This document shows, piece after piece, positions 10,550 to 22,500 of a stretch of DNA of 64,000 bases (positions are counted from its first letter, which is position 1; every line of letters begins with the position of its first letter). The translations under genes and the position numbers were made by a program. Under the pieces are notes generated by a model. It did no database searches and had not been told where the DNA came from. It saw only the letters and a list, made by a program, of their open reading frames with translations. Source of the DNA: Aporrectodea caliginosa (lineage: Eukaryota; Annelida; Clitellata; Crassiclitellata; Lumbricidae); the NCBI GenBank assembly GCA_020284085.1, contig JACEVL010000295.1:125001-189000 (forward strand), in the 5' to 3' direction.

Positions 10550-10945
10550 TGCCATCCGGCGCGGTATATTTCGCGTTGGATGGCGTCGTCAACCGACCGA
10601 CCGATGCAGTCGCTGCTGGCACCATCTCTCCATCGCTGGTTGAGAATCACGGATGGCGCATAAATTCTCCATTTTACGGCCTGGGCCTCGGATGGATCGG
10701 ATGCCAGTCATTTTCGGCCTTGACCTGGACGCCATATTTAACCGGAAACGACGCTGTACGGGTCACGCCTAATAAAACGAAACGGAATCAGAAGCGGCGG
10801 CAACGGCGCGAATGGATTTGCCCGTGTGCTCAGTCGGCCATTGTCGAAATCAATGCGCGGTCGGTTATAAATCGCCGGAAGTTCAGCCATTTTGATCCCA
10901 TGTTGTCTCTGGCGCTCGACGAAGACCTAATCCAAATCCCTCGTC
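10550..10945. other. CpG-dense unique segment, candidate promoter or regulatory DNA
   Basis: The GC content and CpG density rise sharply compared with the AT-repeat block on the left. Visible motifs include CGCCGGAAGT (ETS-type) and GCCATTTTGATC (YY1-type core) near 10875-10900. A 154-codon frame crosses it on the plus strand, but I recognise no protein family in it and do not call it a gene. Confidence 0.35.
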
Positions 10946-10989
10946 TCAATACACTCCATGGCAAGAGTCATGTCTACTTAAGGCAGATA

Positions 10990-11290
10990 CTGATGTCTCA
11001 ATAAACTCCAATGGCTCAATAAACTCCAATGGCTCAATAGACTCCAATGCCTCGATAGGCTCCAATGTCTCAATACACTCCAATATCTCAATTCACTCCA
11101 ATATCTCAATACACTCCATTGTCTCAATACACTCCAGTGTCTCAATACACTCCAATGTCTCAATACACTCCAGTGTCTCAATAAAATCCAATGTCTCAAT
11201 AGGCTTCAGAGACTCTATTTTCTCCATATGCTCCTATATTTAAAAAACTCTAATTTTTCAACGTGCTGCAATGTCTCAATACATTCCAAT
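10990..11290. repeat. 18-bp minisatellite
   Basis: Units close to TCTCAATACACTCCAATG repeat about 14-16 times with increasing decay at both edges. Confidence 0.85.
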
Positions 11291-11619
11291 AATTATTTGT
11301 GTCAAATATAGATACTTAAGATCTTCGTGGTAAGAGTATAAGACTATAAGTGACAGGGCTGCAGGCAGACGATATTTCAGTGCATGGATAACTATTCGGC
11401 ATAGGCCTCACGGAGAATTTTCGTATGAAATGAGCGGCCAGTTATATGCGGAGACTGGACTGCAGCCAATGAAGAATACAGATAATTACGAGTGATTACC
11501 AATGTGAAATCCTTAGCGGCTAAAAGACGCACGAAGCTCTATCAATGACAAAGAGGATCTCAGGAAGTAGCGTATGTGTAAGGGGGTTCAATAAGTACTC
11601 GCGGTTCTGCAAATTACCA
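11291..11619. other. Unassigned
   Basis: Unique-looking sequence left of a hAT insertion; nothing recognised. Confidence 0.35.
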
Positions 11620-11627
11620 GTTAGACC

Positions 11628-12056
11628 TTGGGTTGCCAGGTATACATGGATAGTCTAAGGAGGAAACAGAAAGTCGGAAAGGAAGACAGAGAAGGACTCC
11701 GGACTTGTGAGTCATAGCCTCATAGGGTCTCCTCATAGTAACCACAAACCACATCCGCCGCTTTGCTACCGGAAATCAGCACTTTTTGACTATAGAGTAT
11801 CACAGATAGTCCATAAATACATCAAGAACTAGAAACGTTTGGAAGAAAAAGAGCTGAAATAAAAGATAAATAAATAAGTAGTTAGCCTCGAGGGTAACTT
11901 ATGGGAAATGCGCGTGTAAAGTCGCTAAAAACAGCAATAAACAATAGCCCAATACAGCAAACATGAAAAAGTCGGACATTTTCCAGGTTTTTAGTTTTCC
12001 TGCCGAACAAAGGACATGAGGCAAAAAGGAGGACATGCCCTCCTTTTGCAACCCTA
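11628..12056. mobile_element. Non-autonomous hAT element, 429 bp
   Basis: Flanked by the perfect 8-bp duplication GTTAGACC (11620-11627 and 12057-12064). Termini TTGGGTTGCC and, inverted, TAGGGTTGCA. The right subterminal GAGGACATGCCCTCCTTTT is a short palindrome. The YAGGGTTGC start and 8-bp duplication fit the hAT superfamily. No coding capacity. Confidence 0.65.
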
Positions 12057-12124
12057 GTTAGACCACATTTATTTTAATGCATCCAAGTACACGTGTCCGA
12101 AATCAGCCACAAGCCATAGATAAT

Positions 12125-12160
12125 ATATAGGGAATGCAGAGAAGAGCAATCCAGAGATTG
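12125..12160 (+). mobile_element. Possible short LINE reverse-transcriptase remnant
   Basis: A frame reading GMQRRAIQRLVS resembles the LQRxQRRAxR motif near the C-terminus of non-LTR reverse transcriptases. Very short, so tentative. Confidence 0.2.
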
Positions 12161-12164
12161 GTAA

Positions 12165-12220
<56 letters not shown>

Positions 12221-12222
12221 TT
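12165..12222. repeat. (ATA)n microsatellite
   Basis: Pure AAT/ATA trinucleotides. Confidence 0.9.
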
Positions 12223-12257
12223 CTAAGTCCCTGGGGAATGAAGTACCTCAGGGCATA

Positions 12258-12485
12258 AAAAAAATAATAATAATAATAATAATATCTTTTCTTTAATAAG
12301 CGCCTGACAAACGCACTGCGCTGTACATTTACATGTTATGCAATTGAAACAATCTTAACTACTAACAGAACAGACAGCCTGCAATACAACGGCGCTAATA
12401 GCAGCCTACAAAGCATATCCGCCCAACGGGGCTCGAACTCGGTACATCTCGGTCTCTGTGCCAGATCTTATCCAATGCGCTATTT
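12258..12485 (-). mobile_element. tRNA-derived SINE, tail type II
   Basis: Read on the minus strand the head contains a B-box-like CCGAGTTCGAGCCCCG and the body GCCGTTGTATTGCAGGCTGT. The 3' part ends CGTTTGTCAGGCGCTTATTA and an (ATT)n tail. It belongs to the same family as the copies at 14001, 20322, 45681, 48519, 56136 and 57033. Confidence 0.75.
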
Positions 12486-12885
12486 AAGTACTGTATTTAT
12501 GCATTTATAAGGCTCCACTACTTAATGGCAAAGCTTCGAACAACGTGGCTGAGCAATTGCTTTCGCGGTGAAGGACTTGTCCAGGGTTTATGTATCTGAG
12601 CCTGGTAGACGAAGGAAGCGATACGATAAACTAGAGCGAGGAAAACATTGGAAATGAGAAGAAGCGGATAGATTTATTAGATTATTATCAGTGGGAAGGA
12701 GGCAGAGCCATGGGATTGACTTTTCTTAACCCGCACAGGGCAGAGAATGGCCAGAGGTCATCGATATGAATTGTTTAAGAGAAACAAAAGATTCCCTTCG
12801 ATTGGAACTATTCGGAGCACGAATAAGTGGAGTGATTTAGACAACTGCGCTTTCTAGAGAAGGCGATATATTAAGTGACCAGTAA
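12486..12885. other. Unassigned, with a short dispersed repeat
   Basis: Around 12540-12600, GGCTGAGCAATTGC followed by GTGAAGGACTTGTCCAGGG resembles 43880-43935. No gene seen. Confidence 0.35.
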
Positions 12886-12889
12886 AATA

Positions 12890-13177
12890 CATACTTATAC
12901 ATGCATACATATATACGTGCATTCATGCATGCACACATACATGCACACATACATGCATAAATACATACAAACATACATACAATCATACATACATACATAC
13001 ATACATACATACATGCATACATACATAAATACATACAAACATACATACAATCATACATACATACATAAATACATACATACATACATACATACATACATAC
13101 ATACATACATACATACATGCATACATACATAAATACATACAAACATACATACAATCATACATACATACATACATACA

Positions 13178-13211
<34 letters not shown>

Positions 13212-13245
13212 AATACATACATACAAACATACATACATACATGTA
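12890..13245. repeat. (ATAC)n microsatellite with higher-order pattern
   Basis: ACAT units with regularly recurring AAAT and AATC variants (ACATACAAACATACATACAA appears three times), so a longer unit has been reduplicated. Confidence 0.9.
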
Positions 13246-13999
13246 CTGTCTCAGTTAACATAACTAAAGCTTTCGAGACAAAGTACGAGAGAAATTGGCT
13301 TTCGAAACGAAAGTTTCTTTGACTTTTTATTGATTGATTGAAACGGTTCATTGAATAACCACACAACAGACAAATGAATTATGACAGTTTCGCCAATAGC
13401 ATTTCAACTGCTGGAGTCAAACCGGCAATCCAAAAGGGTAAAAAGTCAGAATTCCCGCTACAGTCTGGATTACCCTCTCACATGAACAGTTTACAGCGGA
13501 CATGGCAGTTCAACACAGCATAACAGACAACGTCATGATCAGTGGCGTAAATCATGGGGGGCAGTATCCCTCTGCCGCCCCCAAGTTTTGACTTAAGCCC
13601 TTCTGTCCCCCTCCCCCAAATCCGGCCGGCCCTCGTAGATACTCTATTCCCCCAAAGTTATGTATAGATTTTCGCCTCTGTTCATGATCATTACAAAACC
13701 GCGCAGCGCAAGACGAACGGTAACGAACCATACAACAAATATTGAATTCTACGAGGACTGCAGTAGACAGCGTTTCATTTGTCTTTTTCATCCATCATTA
13801 ATGATCCCGTACACGTTTCGCATGGGCTGCTACCTTCCATTAAACCCCGCTGCTGTCTATTCACAGCCTCCTCGAGCCCACAATAGACTAATAACCGCTG
13901 CAGACAGTCTGGCTAGCAAGACATTTTGTTGTAAGGATGATTTATTCCTAACTAATGCCATTGTGCTGTGTACGCCAAAGGTGCGGTAAGCATTTGGTT
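13246..13999. other. Unassigned, with one possible hAT-like terminus
   Basis: At 13540 the string CAGTGGCGTAAATCATGG followed by a G-run looks like a hAT left end, but I found no matching right end. Short GATT units occur at 13330. No supported gene. Confidence 0.3.
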
Positions 14000-14000
14000 A

Positions 14001-14213
14001 TAATAATAATAATAATAATATCTTTTCTTTAATAAGCGCCTGACAAACGCACTGCGCTGTACATTTACATGTTATGCAATTTAAATCTTAACTACTAACA
14101 GAACAGACAGCCTGCAATACAACGGCGCTAATAGCAGCCTACAAAGCATATCCGCCCAACGGGGGCTCGAACTCGGTACCTCTCGGTCTCTGCATTATCC
14201 AATGCGCTATCGG
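14001..14213 (-). mobile_element. tRNA-derived SINE, tail type II
   Basis: Nearly the same sequence as 12258-12485: (ATA)n, TCTTTTCTTTAATAAGCGCC, then the body and a tRNA-like head ending at ATCCAATGCGCTATCGG. Full length or close to it. Confidence 0.75.
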
Positions 14214-14504
14214 TTATATAAAGTTTATACTTACTTCCTTACTTACTTACCTTACAGAGACCAAAGATAGGAGCTTGAATGAGGGCCGGTGGAATAATGT
14301 TCTCATTGAAACTAGACGATAATGGGGGTAATACTGGGTGGCCAAAGTATTGCATGCAGCAGTAGTTGGTATGAAGTCATGATATTGTAAATGAGACAAA
14401 AGTACGATAGAAATTGACTCTTAGGAAATGTATTGATAGATATTCAGGTGGGGCTGTCACAGGTGGAAGACCTCTATAGACTCAGGGCCGTAAATCCTGG
14501 GGAG

Positions 14505-14659
14505 CAGTGACGTAACTAGAAATTTTCGTTTGGGGGGGCTTTAAGCCTTGAACATAGCCCGAGCCTATAGTGGAGCCGGGGGCTTCACTCATTTTTGGGG
14601 GGCTTCAGCTTCGTTTGGGGGCTTAAGCCCCCCCAAGCCCAACGCTAGTTACGTCCCTG
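14505..14659. mobile_element. hAT MITE, 155 bp, nested
   Basis: Termini CAGTGACGTAACTAG and, inverted, CAGGGACGTAACTAG (14 of 15 match). Flanking 8-mers CTGGGGAG and CTGGCGAG differ at one base. The interior holds G-runs and C-runs (GGGGGGGCTT, AAGCCCCCCC) that pair with each other. Confidence 0.65.
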
Positions 14660-15114
14660 CTGGCGAGGGAAGGAGGGAATTCCCTCCCCACTTTTCAGCT
14701 TGGGAAGGGAATGTGAAGGAATTCCCTTCCCACAAATTTGTCTAAACTGTGAATATTTAAACCCCAGTCGCTACAATCTGTTCCTTTGTGACGGGCAGTC
14801 AGACGAACAGACTGCTAGCCTTTCTGCCGTGCACCCAGGTTATCGGATATACCGACTGACTGACTGGCAGAGCTTGCAGAGGTATACTATACCGGTCAAG
14901 GCTTGTAAGATTGATAGACCCTGATAACCTCTACATAATGAGGTCAATCCTCAAACTTTCTTGTGAAGTCTCATATAGGCCCCGCACATAATACCCTGTA
15001 TACGTGACTCGGCTCCAGCATCAGCAGGAAGATACATCAAGTAGCCTCCCACACACATTCTTGTCATGCATGAGACGAGGGTTTGCAGTATAGGGCCTAT
15101 ATCAAATTTCTAGC

Positions 15115-15248
15115 AGAGGAGGAAGTCAAAGAGGAATAGCAGAAGAAGGAATAGGAGGACGAAGTGGAGGAGGAGGGAAAAAAGAAAGAGGAAGAGGTAG
15201 AGGAGGGGAGGAGGAGGAAGGGGAGGAGGAGGAAGAGGGGGAGGTTAG
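15115..15248. repeat. GGA/GAA purine tract
   Basis: AGGAGG and AAGAGG units, inside the large hAT element. Confidence 0.85.
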
Positions 15249-15278
15249 TGGTCATTAGGATGTAGGATGGATTTAGTC

Positions 15279-15875
15279 CAGTGTTATATTCGTTAACGGA
15301 AACGATAAGTCGAACTGAAAATAATCCATTCCGTTAACGATAAGTATAACGATAACTGAAAATATTCTAAGAACGAAAACTGAACGGAAACGGAAATAAA
15401 TTATGCCGAACTGAATAAAAACTGTAACGATAATTAAAATCCGAACGAAAATTATACACATTTATGACTAAAAATAGAAATGAAGTAATTTACTTACTAT
15501 GTTATAGAAATGAAGTAATTTACTTACTGAATACTGACTTAAATTAGCGGTGAACCAGTCTTTCGTTGGACTATGTTAAGAACTTAATAGAAAGTCGTTA
15601 ATCTCGCGAGATTTCTCGGTATATCACGGTATTATCGTTCACAGTATTGTCGTTCAGCGGTTCTTTTCGAGAATGTCGTCAAGTTTAGCTCGTAACTGTA
15701 ACTTGAACTAAAATTGTTTGAGAACTGTAACTTGAACTGAAATTATTTAAGAACTCGAAGTTGAAGTTGAACTGAAATTATTTGAGAACTGAAACTGAAC
15801 TGAAACTGAAATTACTCCCAGCCGAACTGAACTGAAACTGAAATAGAAATTATTTTGTGAAGTAAAATAACACTG
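15279..15875. mobile_element. hAT MITE, 597 bp, nested
   Basis: Perfect 8-bp duplication ATTTAGTC (15271-15278, 15876-15883). Ends CAGTGTTATATTCGTTAACG and, inverted, CAGTGTTATTTTACTTCAC. The body is largely short units of AACTGAAACTGAA and ATAACGATAA. It is related to 62419-62962 by terminus and by the kind of internal repeat. Confidence 0.8.
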
Positions 15876-16499
15876 ATTTAGTCTAAGCCACGAACCTCTG
15901 GATAATATTAATAGGAGCCCTTGCCTCTGCAGCGAAATCCAGCTGTGGCATACACCGCATTTTGGACTTAAACTGTCATGACACATACATGTAGGTTTAG
16001 ATGTCAATATCAATAATAAAGTGACCATTGTGGAGGTAAGTTCATTCGCTGTTCATCAGTCTTACATTATAGATCTTATTATTTTTGCAGTCAAAGTTTT
16101 TCTGTTTTATGCATATTTTATTTAAATCTGGTTGAAAGGTTTTATTTCTTGTGGAAATATCTAACCATGTCTGCAAGTGATTTGGCAGGAAAAGCTTTAG
16201 CTTTAGCAAAGCAATATCCTGGCTGGCCTTAATGGTCAGGATTTCATAAGTCATAACAGAAATGCAACATTTATCCTCTGTACATAAGGCAAATTTTGGA
16301 TGCACCCAGTTAACATCATTGGACCTGTTGTACTTTTTAACACAGTACAATCCTTTGGATATTTCCAAACGTTTGTGTCAGCTTACCGTCTTACGTATAC
16401 TATACATGTTGACAATTCCATAAACAGTAGCCTCTGCAGAGAGACCATTCGGCAAACTCAAGATGATTAAGAGTTTTTAGGGTCTATAATGTCTCATTA

Positions 16500-17105
16500 A
16501 CATCTGGTGCATTTGGCCAGGTTGAGCATTGAGTCTAATATTGCCAGAACAATTGATTTTGAAACTGACATCAGAAATTTGGGGGAAAGGGCCAGGAGTG
16601 CTTCTTTGTAATTGTAATTGTAATTGTAATTGTAATTGAACATTTGTTTAGCGCCACTCTGAGATTCAGAGGCGCTCCCGACCCAGGGCTCTAACAAATA
16701 AGACAGTCTTCAGGCGTTTCCGAAACAGAGGAAGAGAAAGGCTGAGGAGCTCAAGACGCAATTCGTGCGGAAGATGGTTCCAAGTAGAGGGACCGACATA
16801 AGCAAAGCTTCTGGATTGAGCAGTTGCACCACGCATGCGAGGGACAACCAGAAGGCCTCTGGCGGCAGAGCGCAGAGCAGAGCGACCAGGGAGTGTAGAA
16901 ACCGATGTGCATAAGGCCTGAAGGTATGAAGGAGCTACCCCGAGCAGAGAGTTGCGCATAAGTGTAAGAATTTTGAATTGAATGCGCTGGGGCACAGGAA
17001 GCCAGTGAAGAGTTTCCCGAATGAAGGTTGATATGTGGGAATACTTTGGGAGACTTTGTTGAGCAAATAAGCCTATTAAGTTTTTAAAAAGCATGATCAT
17101 TTTCT
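16500..17105 (-). mobile_element. LINE reverse-transcriptase C-terminus with 3' tail
   Basis: The minus frame 16666-17100 is open and shows KYSHISTFIRETLHWLPVPQ, then SRSFAYVGPSTWNHLPHEL, then FRKRLKTVLF. This is the conserved end of CR1/L2-like reverse transcriptases. It runs into a GCGC hairpin and a (TTACAA)n-type tail at 16605-16640. It is 5' truncated, and among the best preserved LINE pieces here. Confidence 0.8.
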
Positions 17106-17924
17106 TATTAGTGACAGTGGTGTGGTGGCTTCCAAGTTTTTATTTTAATTGAGTCTTCATAACTCCATTTGAATCCCTGATTGAAGTAAAGGCACACAGT
17201 CACAATTGGTTCATTTACAATGAATCAATCATTTATTGTCAATGATTGGTATGACAGCTGTTTTAACTTCTTAAAGTAAATTTTCAATGCTTACTGCTGT
17301 TTTGTTATCTTTGGTCAGCTTCAGGGGCTTCGCTCCTCTGACCACTGAGGGCCTTGACCATGGGCTTCCCCATAAATAATAATAGCTCAATAATACGTTT
17401 TGCAGACTTAGTTCATGCAGCAAGTAATATTGCTTTGTTAACTGTTATTTTAGCATTATAATTTAAAGTATAAAATACTCAAAACATTTTAAAGTAAAAG
17501 TATAGGCTATCAATATTGTCATTCCATTGTATTTTAAATACAGGTAGAAAATATTTATAATAGTATTTAAAGAAGTATTTTAAATACTTGTATTTAAAAT
17601 ACTTCCTATCACAGAATAAAAATAGTAAGAAATAAATAAGAACAAGAAGGAAACACGTTCGACCAAATAACCACAGTTTTGCACATGTAGACTTAATACA
17701 AAACTTGACAAGCTGGCCAAGTATTACCCCGTCAAAACATTTTTTGCCTTCTGAAAAAAACTGAAATGACGTCCCTGAAAGTGACTGGGAAACCAATGCC
17801 GCTCGTCGTTAAAGTGTTAACCTAATGGGTAACTGAATTCAGTGAACGTGCAGTGTCCCTCCCCACATTTTGAAACAGATTTACGGCCCTGTAATAGACT
17901 AAACTATTGAAAGCTACAAATAAT

Positions 17925-18120
17925 TGGTCTGACAACGAATTTGTCCGTAATCGTAATCTCCAAACTTCTAAAGCGCCACTCGAAAGCCAAGCGCAGGGCA
18001 CCAGCTTATTCACGAGCGCTGTGTCTTTGTCACAAGGGTTGTCCGAGAGAGTAGTCCGAAGGAGGTCCGAGTCCGATTTCCAGTGGATCAGACGCTCGCA
18101 CGGTTATAAGCTCAAGTAAC
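17925..18120 (-). mobile_element. LINE 3' end, type B tail
   Basis: On the minus strand: GCGCTCGTGAATAAGCTGGT, GCCCTGCGCTTGG, GTGGCGCTTTAGAAG, then GATTACGATTACG. The same tail is found at 30405, 31570, 45262 and 56040. Confidence 0.6.
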
Positions 18121-18205
18121 TGGCCTTACCCGTCGACATTCGAGCAATCCACAGTCGGAAATCCATCACTCCAGGGTTCTTAAACGTGGTCCTGGTTGGG
18201 TGGAT

Positions 18206-18557
18206 GCCGGTGTCACGATACATGAGTACCCCCCCTTAGCGAAATGGAGTATTCGGTTAAATTTGCATTTTTTTCGGTTTCTAAGTGTATTCAGTCGTAC
18301 TGTTTTGATTTATTGTACACATAAAATATTTTAAGTTGCGTATCTTTAGTTTGTACGTCGACCTGAAATTTATTTACTTCGTTTATGGTGATTTTGACTG
18401 GATCTTCGTCTTGGCTATAGTGATGCGTATGACGATGGAGAATAGAATGGTTTATCCCCCTGGATACTCTAAACCGGTTTATTCCATCCGGGGGAGATAT
18501 GCTATTCCATCCGGGGGGATATGCTTTAGGGGGGATAGAATATATCGGGACACCGGC
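18206..18557. mobile_element. MITE with about 33-bp imperfect inverted termini
   Basis: Left GCCGGTGTCACGATACATG and inverted right GCCGGTGTCCCGATATATT, continuing through a C-run. No matching target duplication could be found, so the superfamily is open. Confidence 0.5.
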
Positions 18558-19407
18558 TGCAGACAAACGTCCTCCGTATGGTGTTGTCACTGAGCTTTAG
18601 CCAAAAGACATCTTACGTATAGTTTATAATCTAGCGCTTTAGCGAACTATACGGCAGATAACTATACCTTACTCTCCCGTACCATTTGTTTACTTTCCTT
18701 ACCTTGAATACCTTACCAAAATTTATCTTAAGCTGTATCTAAACCTACATGCATCGTGTACGTTAAAATGGCAAAGTTGAAATTTGTCGCACCGTATGCG
18801 AGGTACTAAAATGTTACAATGTAGGCCTACATGCAACTAGGCTCTGAATGCGGTCTCTTTTGCATAATCCCCCCTTTTAGTCAATGGAAGTTTTGAGGGT
18901 CGAAGATTGCCTTCTTTCATGTCTAGAACAGTTAGTTCTTTGAGACTATCAAAGACTGTTTCACGTTGAACATTTTTTGTTGAGCTTTTAAGAGAAATCT
19001 AACTTTTTGGCCCGTTTTCCTAGAATTCCACGGCTCTTTCACAATTTCCTGCACTTCTATCTTTCTTTGGTTTCTTGACTTTCCGAAGGTTCTTTTATCA
19101 CGCTTGACGCAGTCTGTGAAACTTTTAGCTCTGGACTTCCAATTTTACTACTCTATTTGGTTTGTTATCGTGGCCATCTTTAATAATAATTTTAGTGGGC
19201 AACCCTCGTTGCCTAAAACAGTTTAGGAGCCAAATCGATGGCATGCCCTCCCTAAATCAAATGGGTGCATGGTCGGAATGCCCTGATAGATCCTTCTTTG
19301 AATGTAATGAAGGCTGACGTGTAGTTTAGTAGAGCTGAATAGAATCGAATGCGTTTTTCCCATTGATTTCTTGTACGTTGCGTTGTGTTACGTTTGTTCG
19401 GTGGCAG
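18558..19407. other. Unassigned; presumed intron upstream of the first visible EF-hand exon
   Basis: No coding signal recognised. The last 50 bases before 19408 are T/G-rich and end GGTGGCAG, a usable splice acceptor. Confidence 0.4.
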
Positions 19408-19572
19408 CGGAGACGAGTGCATCAGTTTCGACGAAGCGGTGGCCATTCTGACGAATGAGCTCAACTATCCACCGGAGAGGGCGCTCCACTTCGTCAAGAG
19501 ATTCGACCACAACCGCGATGGAAAGCTGTCCGCCTCCGAGTTCAGCCAGTTCAAGAACAAGATCGGAGAAAC
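19408..19572 (+). CDS. EF-hand gene, visible exon A
   Basis: 55 codons. It begins by completing a codon (phase 2) at [14 protein letters not shown], then a helix with RALHFVKRF leads into the loop [12 protein letters not shown]. Donor ACGTATGT. The preceding exon should supply the start of the first loop. Confidence 0.8.
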
Positions 19573-22500
19573 GTATGTTAACAAGCAGCTTCTGAACAGA
19601 ATATTACATCGCTCAATGTAAACCTCCCTCTCCATAGTGTACCTCCGATCCGTTTATGCTCACAGATGTTCTGACTCCGTGCACTTGTCGAGCGTTGGCT
19701 GAAACTGTGTTTCATTTAGTATTGTGTTCGCTTGTTCGCCTTCACTGAATGAATGACAATCAATGGTTGAATGATTGATTACCCGTTCGATCGATTCCTT
19801 TCTTCATTCAGTCATTCATTTATTCATTCGTTCATTCATTCGTACGTTCATTCGTTCTTTCTTTCGCTAGTTCGTTCATTCGTTCCTGCGTTTGTTGAAT
19901 TTTGTTCGTTCAACTGTAGGTTCAATTGTTCACGATTCAGTTGTTCATGATTCATTTGTTCATGATCAATTTGTTTATGGTTAATTTGGGTTATACTTCT
20001 TCTCTTCTTTCTCTTTTTCAACAATTTCTTTCACTAATCTGTTCCTAAAAATATAAACAGTCAACATTACATAAAGTAAGTTGAGATTTAAAATCAAAAC
20101 TGGGTGTGTTCGTCAATCGTGATTAAACAGTCGTGACATCAATAATCAATGTGAATGCGTAATTATGCGCTTAGCTTTAATGCAGAGCTGGCAGTTGGGG
20201 TGAATACGAATCCAAGAGTACCTATAGGACCTCTACGACGACCTTAAAACGGCCCCGCTGATGCTAAAACTCGCTGAGCTATGCATTGCGTTTGTGCGTT
20301 TGAGTGAAGAAAGAATGACAACCTTAATAATAATATTCTTTATTGAAACAATCCGGTTGACAATCCGCAACCGGTTACAGTGTACAGTTATGCAATTGAA
20401 GCAATTCACAAAAACACAAATGACAGAAGACATAAATCTTAACTACTAACAGAACAGACAGCCTGCAATACACGGCGCTAATAGCAGCCTACAAAGCATG
20501 TCCGCCTACGGGTCTCGATCTCGGTACCTCTCGCTCTCTATGCCAGTGTGTTGTTATTCAATGCGCTATCGGCCTCTGGCCCCAATCAACTGTTTATTGA
20601 TTCTCAGATGGCATTGCTCACAGTCTCTGAATATGCGCAGACATTTCTATCAGATGGCTATTAGCTAATCAACTCTTTAACTGCGGCGGATTCGTATGAT
20701 TGAGCAAATAGAATATACATGAGTGTTTGAAATGTATTGTCGTTCTTCTTTTGGCACACATAATAGCTCACTATTATACTGGACAAGTGATCACTCAACC
20801 CTCCTTTGCAGCTCCTCTCTCTAGTTACTTGGCCACCGGGCTTGGACTCCACTTGGTAGCCTATCTCGGGATTACTCCTCTGCATGATATTGTATTGTAT
20901 TTGGCTATTTATAAAGCGCTTGTGAAAGCCTTTCAGAAGCGCTCCTAGTGCGAGCAACCCGAGGGAAAAGGCAGGATTTTAGTTTAGAAAAAGATGAGGA
21001 GAGACTACCAGAAAGGATGGCGGAGCGGACCGGTGGAGGAAGTCCATTCCACAGAGAAGGACCTATGCAGGCGAAGGATCTGGATTGAGACATCGCATGA
21101 TAGGAGGCAGCGCACGTAAATATGCCCTACGCTTAGGTTTTGAGTGGCGCTATACAAATTCTGAGATTTCGTTTACACGATGTAGTACCCAGATGGAATA
21201 TCCAATGAGATGAAAACGTCAGAGAAACATGTTCGCATTGTCCTTGGTTAAGTCCTATAAGCTCATTGCAACAGACACCTGTAGGATTTGACAGCTGAAA
21301 GAAATCGTTAGATACATGTCATGCATCTTATATACACTGAATTCAATTATGTTTGTTTTCAAGACGTCAGATCTGCTATTCAGCTGAGCGCAGAGTAGAG
21401 AGAAGTCTTGCAGCGCCGGCTTGTAATATAATTTCCGTGGAATAGGATTTCGTTAATGAAACAGAAGAGATTATTTCTCGAGAAGCCATTTCTCTGCTAT
21501 AGCGAAAGACGATGCGACGTTGAGTCGCTTATTCGACCATGTCAACAAGATAAGTTGTTTTTCTTACTTCTTTTGTTCTATCTTCTGTCTTTGCCAGCGT
21601 CGATGCCATTTTCTTTTCTTCCTTTAGGCCTAAGTTTATCTCTGCAGCTTTTCGCTGTGGTCCATGCCGACGAGTATATGCATAGGCCTAGCACAGTGCA
21701 ATAAAATACAATACATTAAACCGCATAATAAATTTCTCGGAAAACTATTAGGCCTACACGTTCATTGAGATGTGGGCCTACAGGTCCAGCCTGTTCTGTT
21801 TTAGGCTCAGGTGACAACTTTGAGGGCTTCCAACATCTTTTCTAAACATAGAGGTCGCAGTCTTTCTGATCACGTGGTCGTGGTTTTTGCTTTATAATTT
21901 AGCTTTAACAGATTAGTTCGTCACATACGGAATTTGCTCAATACTTCTAGTATGTTTGCACTTCTATTGTGTCCAAGTTTGCGTTTCGGATTTATTTCTT
22001 GGATATACTTAGGACTTCTTGCGTTTTTAAGCGGTTGGCTCCGTTTAGTCGCATGCCATCGCAGCCCGACAGACAATTTGAATTTCGATATAATATAACT
22101 TATTGAAAATAGAAAGTTGACATACCGCAACTTTGCACATAGAAGGCGCCCGAAAATAGATATTTTTGCATGGAGTACGGCAAAACACGATGGTCACGGT
22201 TAAAGGCCTAACTTTTTTAGCAAGAGCTTGCAAATTTTTGCAAAACAGGAAATTAAGAATGTGAGTATTTTTCATAGAATTTTTTTTCTTACTTAAAGTT
22301 AAATATCTCAGTTTCATTTTATGTATATTAATATCATTAGTGCTTTACTGCAATGAAATTTGTTAAACACCAAAAGTAGTGGTTAAAAAATAGGTGTCAA
22401 TTTTCCAGGGGGGCAAGTGCCCCCTCGTGTCCCTATGTGCGGGCGCCCTTGCTAATGCATACACACCAATCTGTGCTATCAATTGGTCGCGCAGTCTGCA

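Larger units (their letters stand above)
14483..17891. mobile_element. Large hAT-like element, invaded by two MITEs and a LINE fragment
   Basis: Left end CAGGGCCGTAAATCCTGGGG and inverted right end CAGGGCCGTAAATCTG share 15 bp. The flanks TATAGACT (14475-14482) and TAATAGACT (17892-17900) agree apart from one base insertion. Inside lie hAT MITEs at 14505-14659 and 15279-15875 and a LINE piece at 16500-17105. Remaining frames, e.g. minus 16042-16368, show no family I recognise. The span could in principle be two partial copies of one family rather than a single element. Confidence 0.5.

Noticed and set aside
10540..11004. 154-codon frame with arginine/lysine-rich part
   Set aside because: No recognisable domain, no good start context, and its end runs into a minisatellite. 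Kept only as a CpG-rich segment.
13540..13640. hAT element starting with CAGTGGCGTAAATCATGG
   Set aside because: No inverted partner or target duplication found within several kb, so only mentioned as a possible end.
16042..16368. 108-codon minus-strand frame in the large hAT
   Set aside because: Could be decayed transposon coding sequence, but no motif was recognised, so it is not listed as a gene.
16666..17100. Host gene with a 144-residue frame
   Set aside because: It matches the C-terminus of non-LTR reverse transcriptases and ends in the usual LINE tail.
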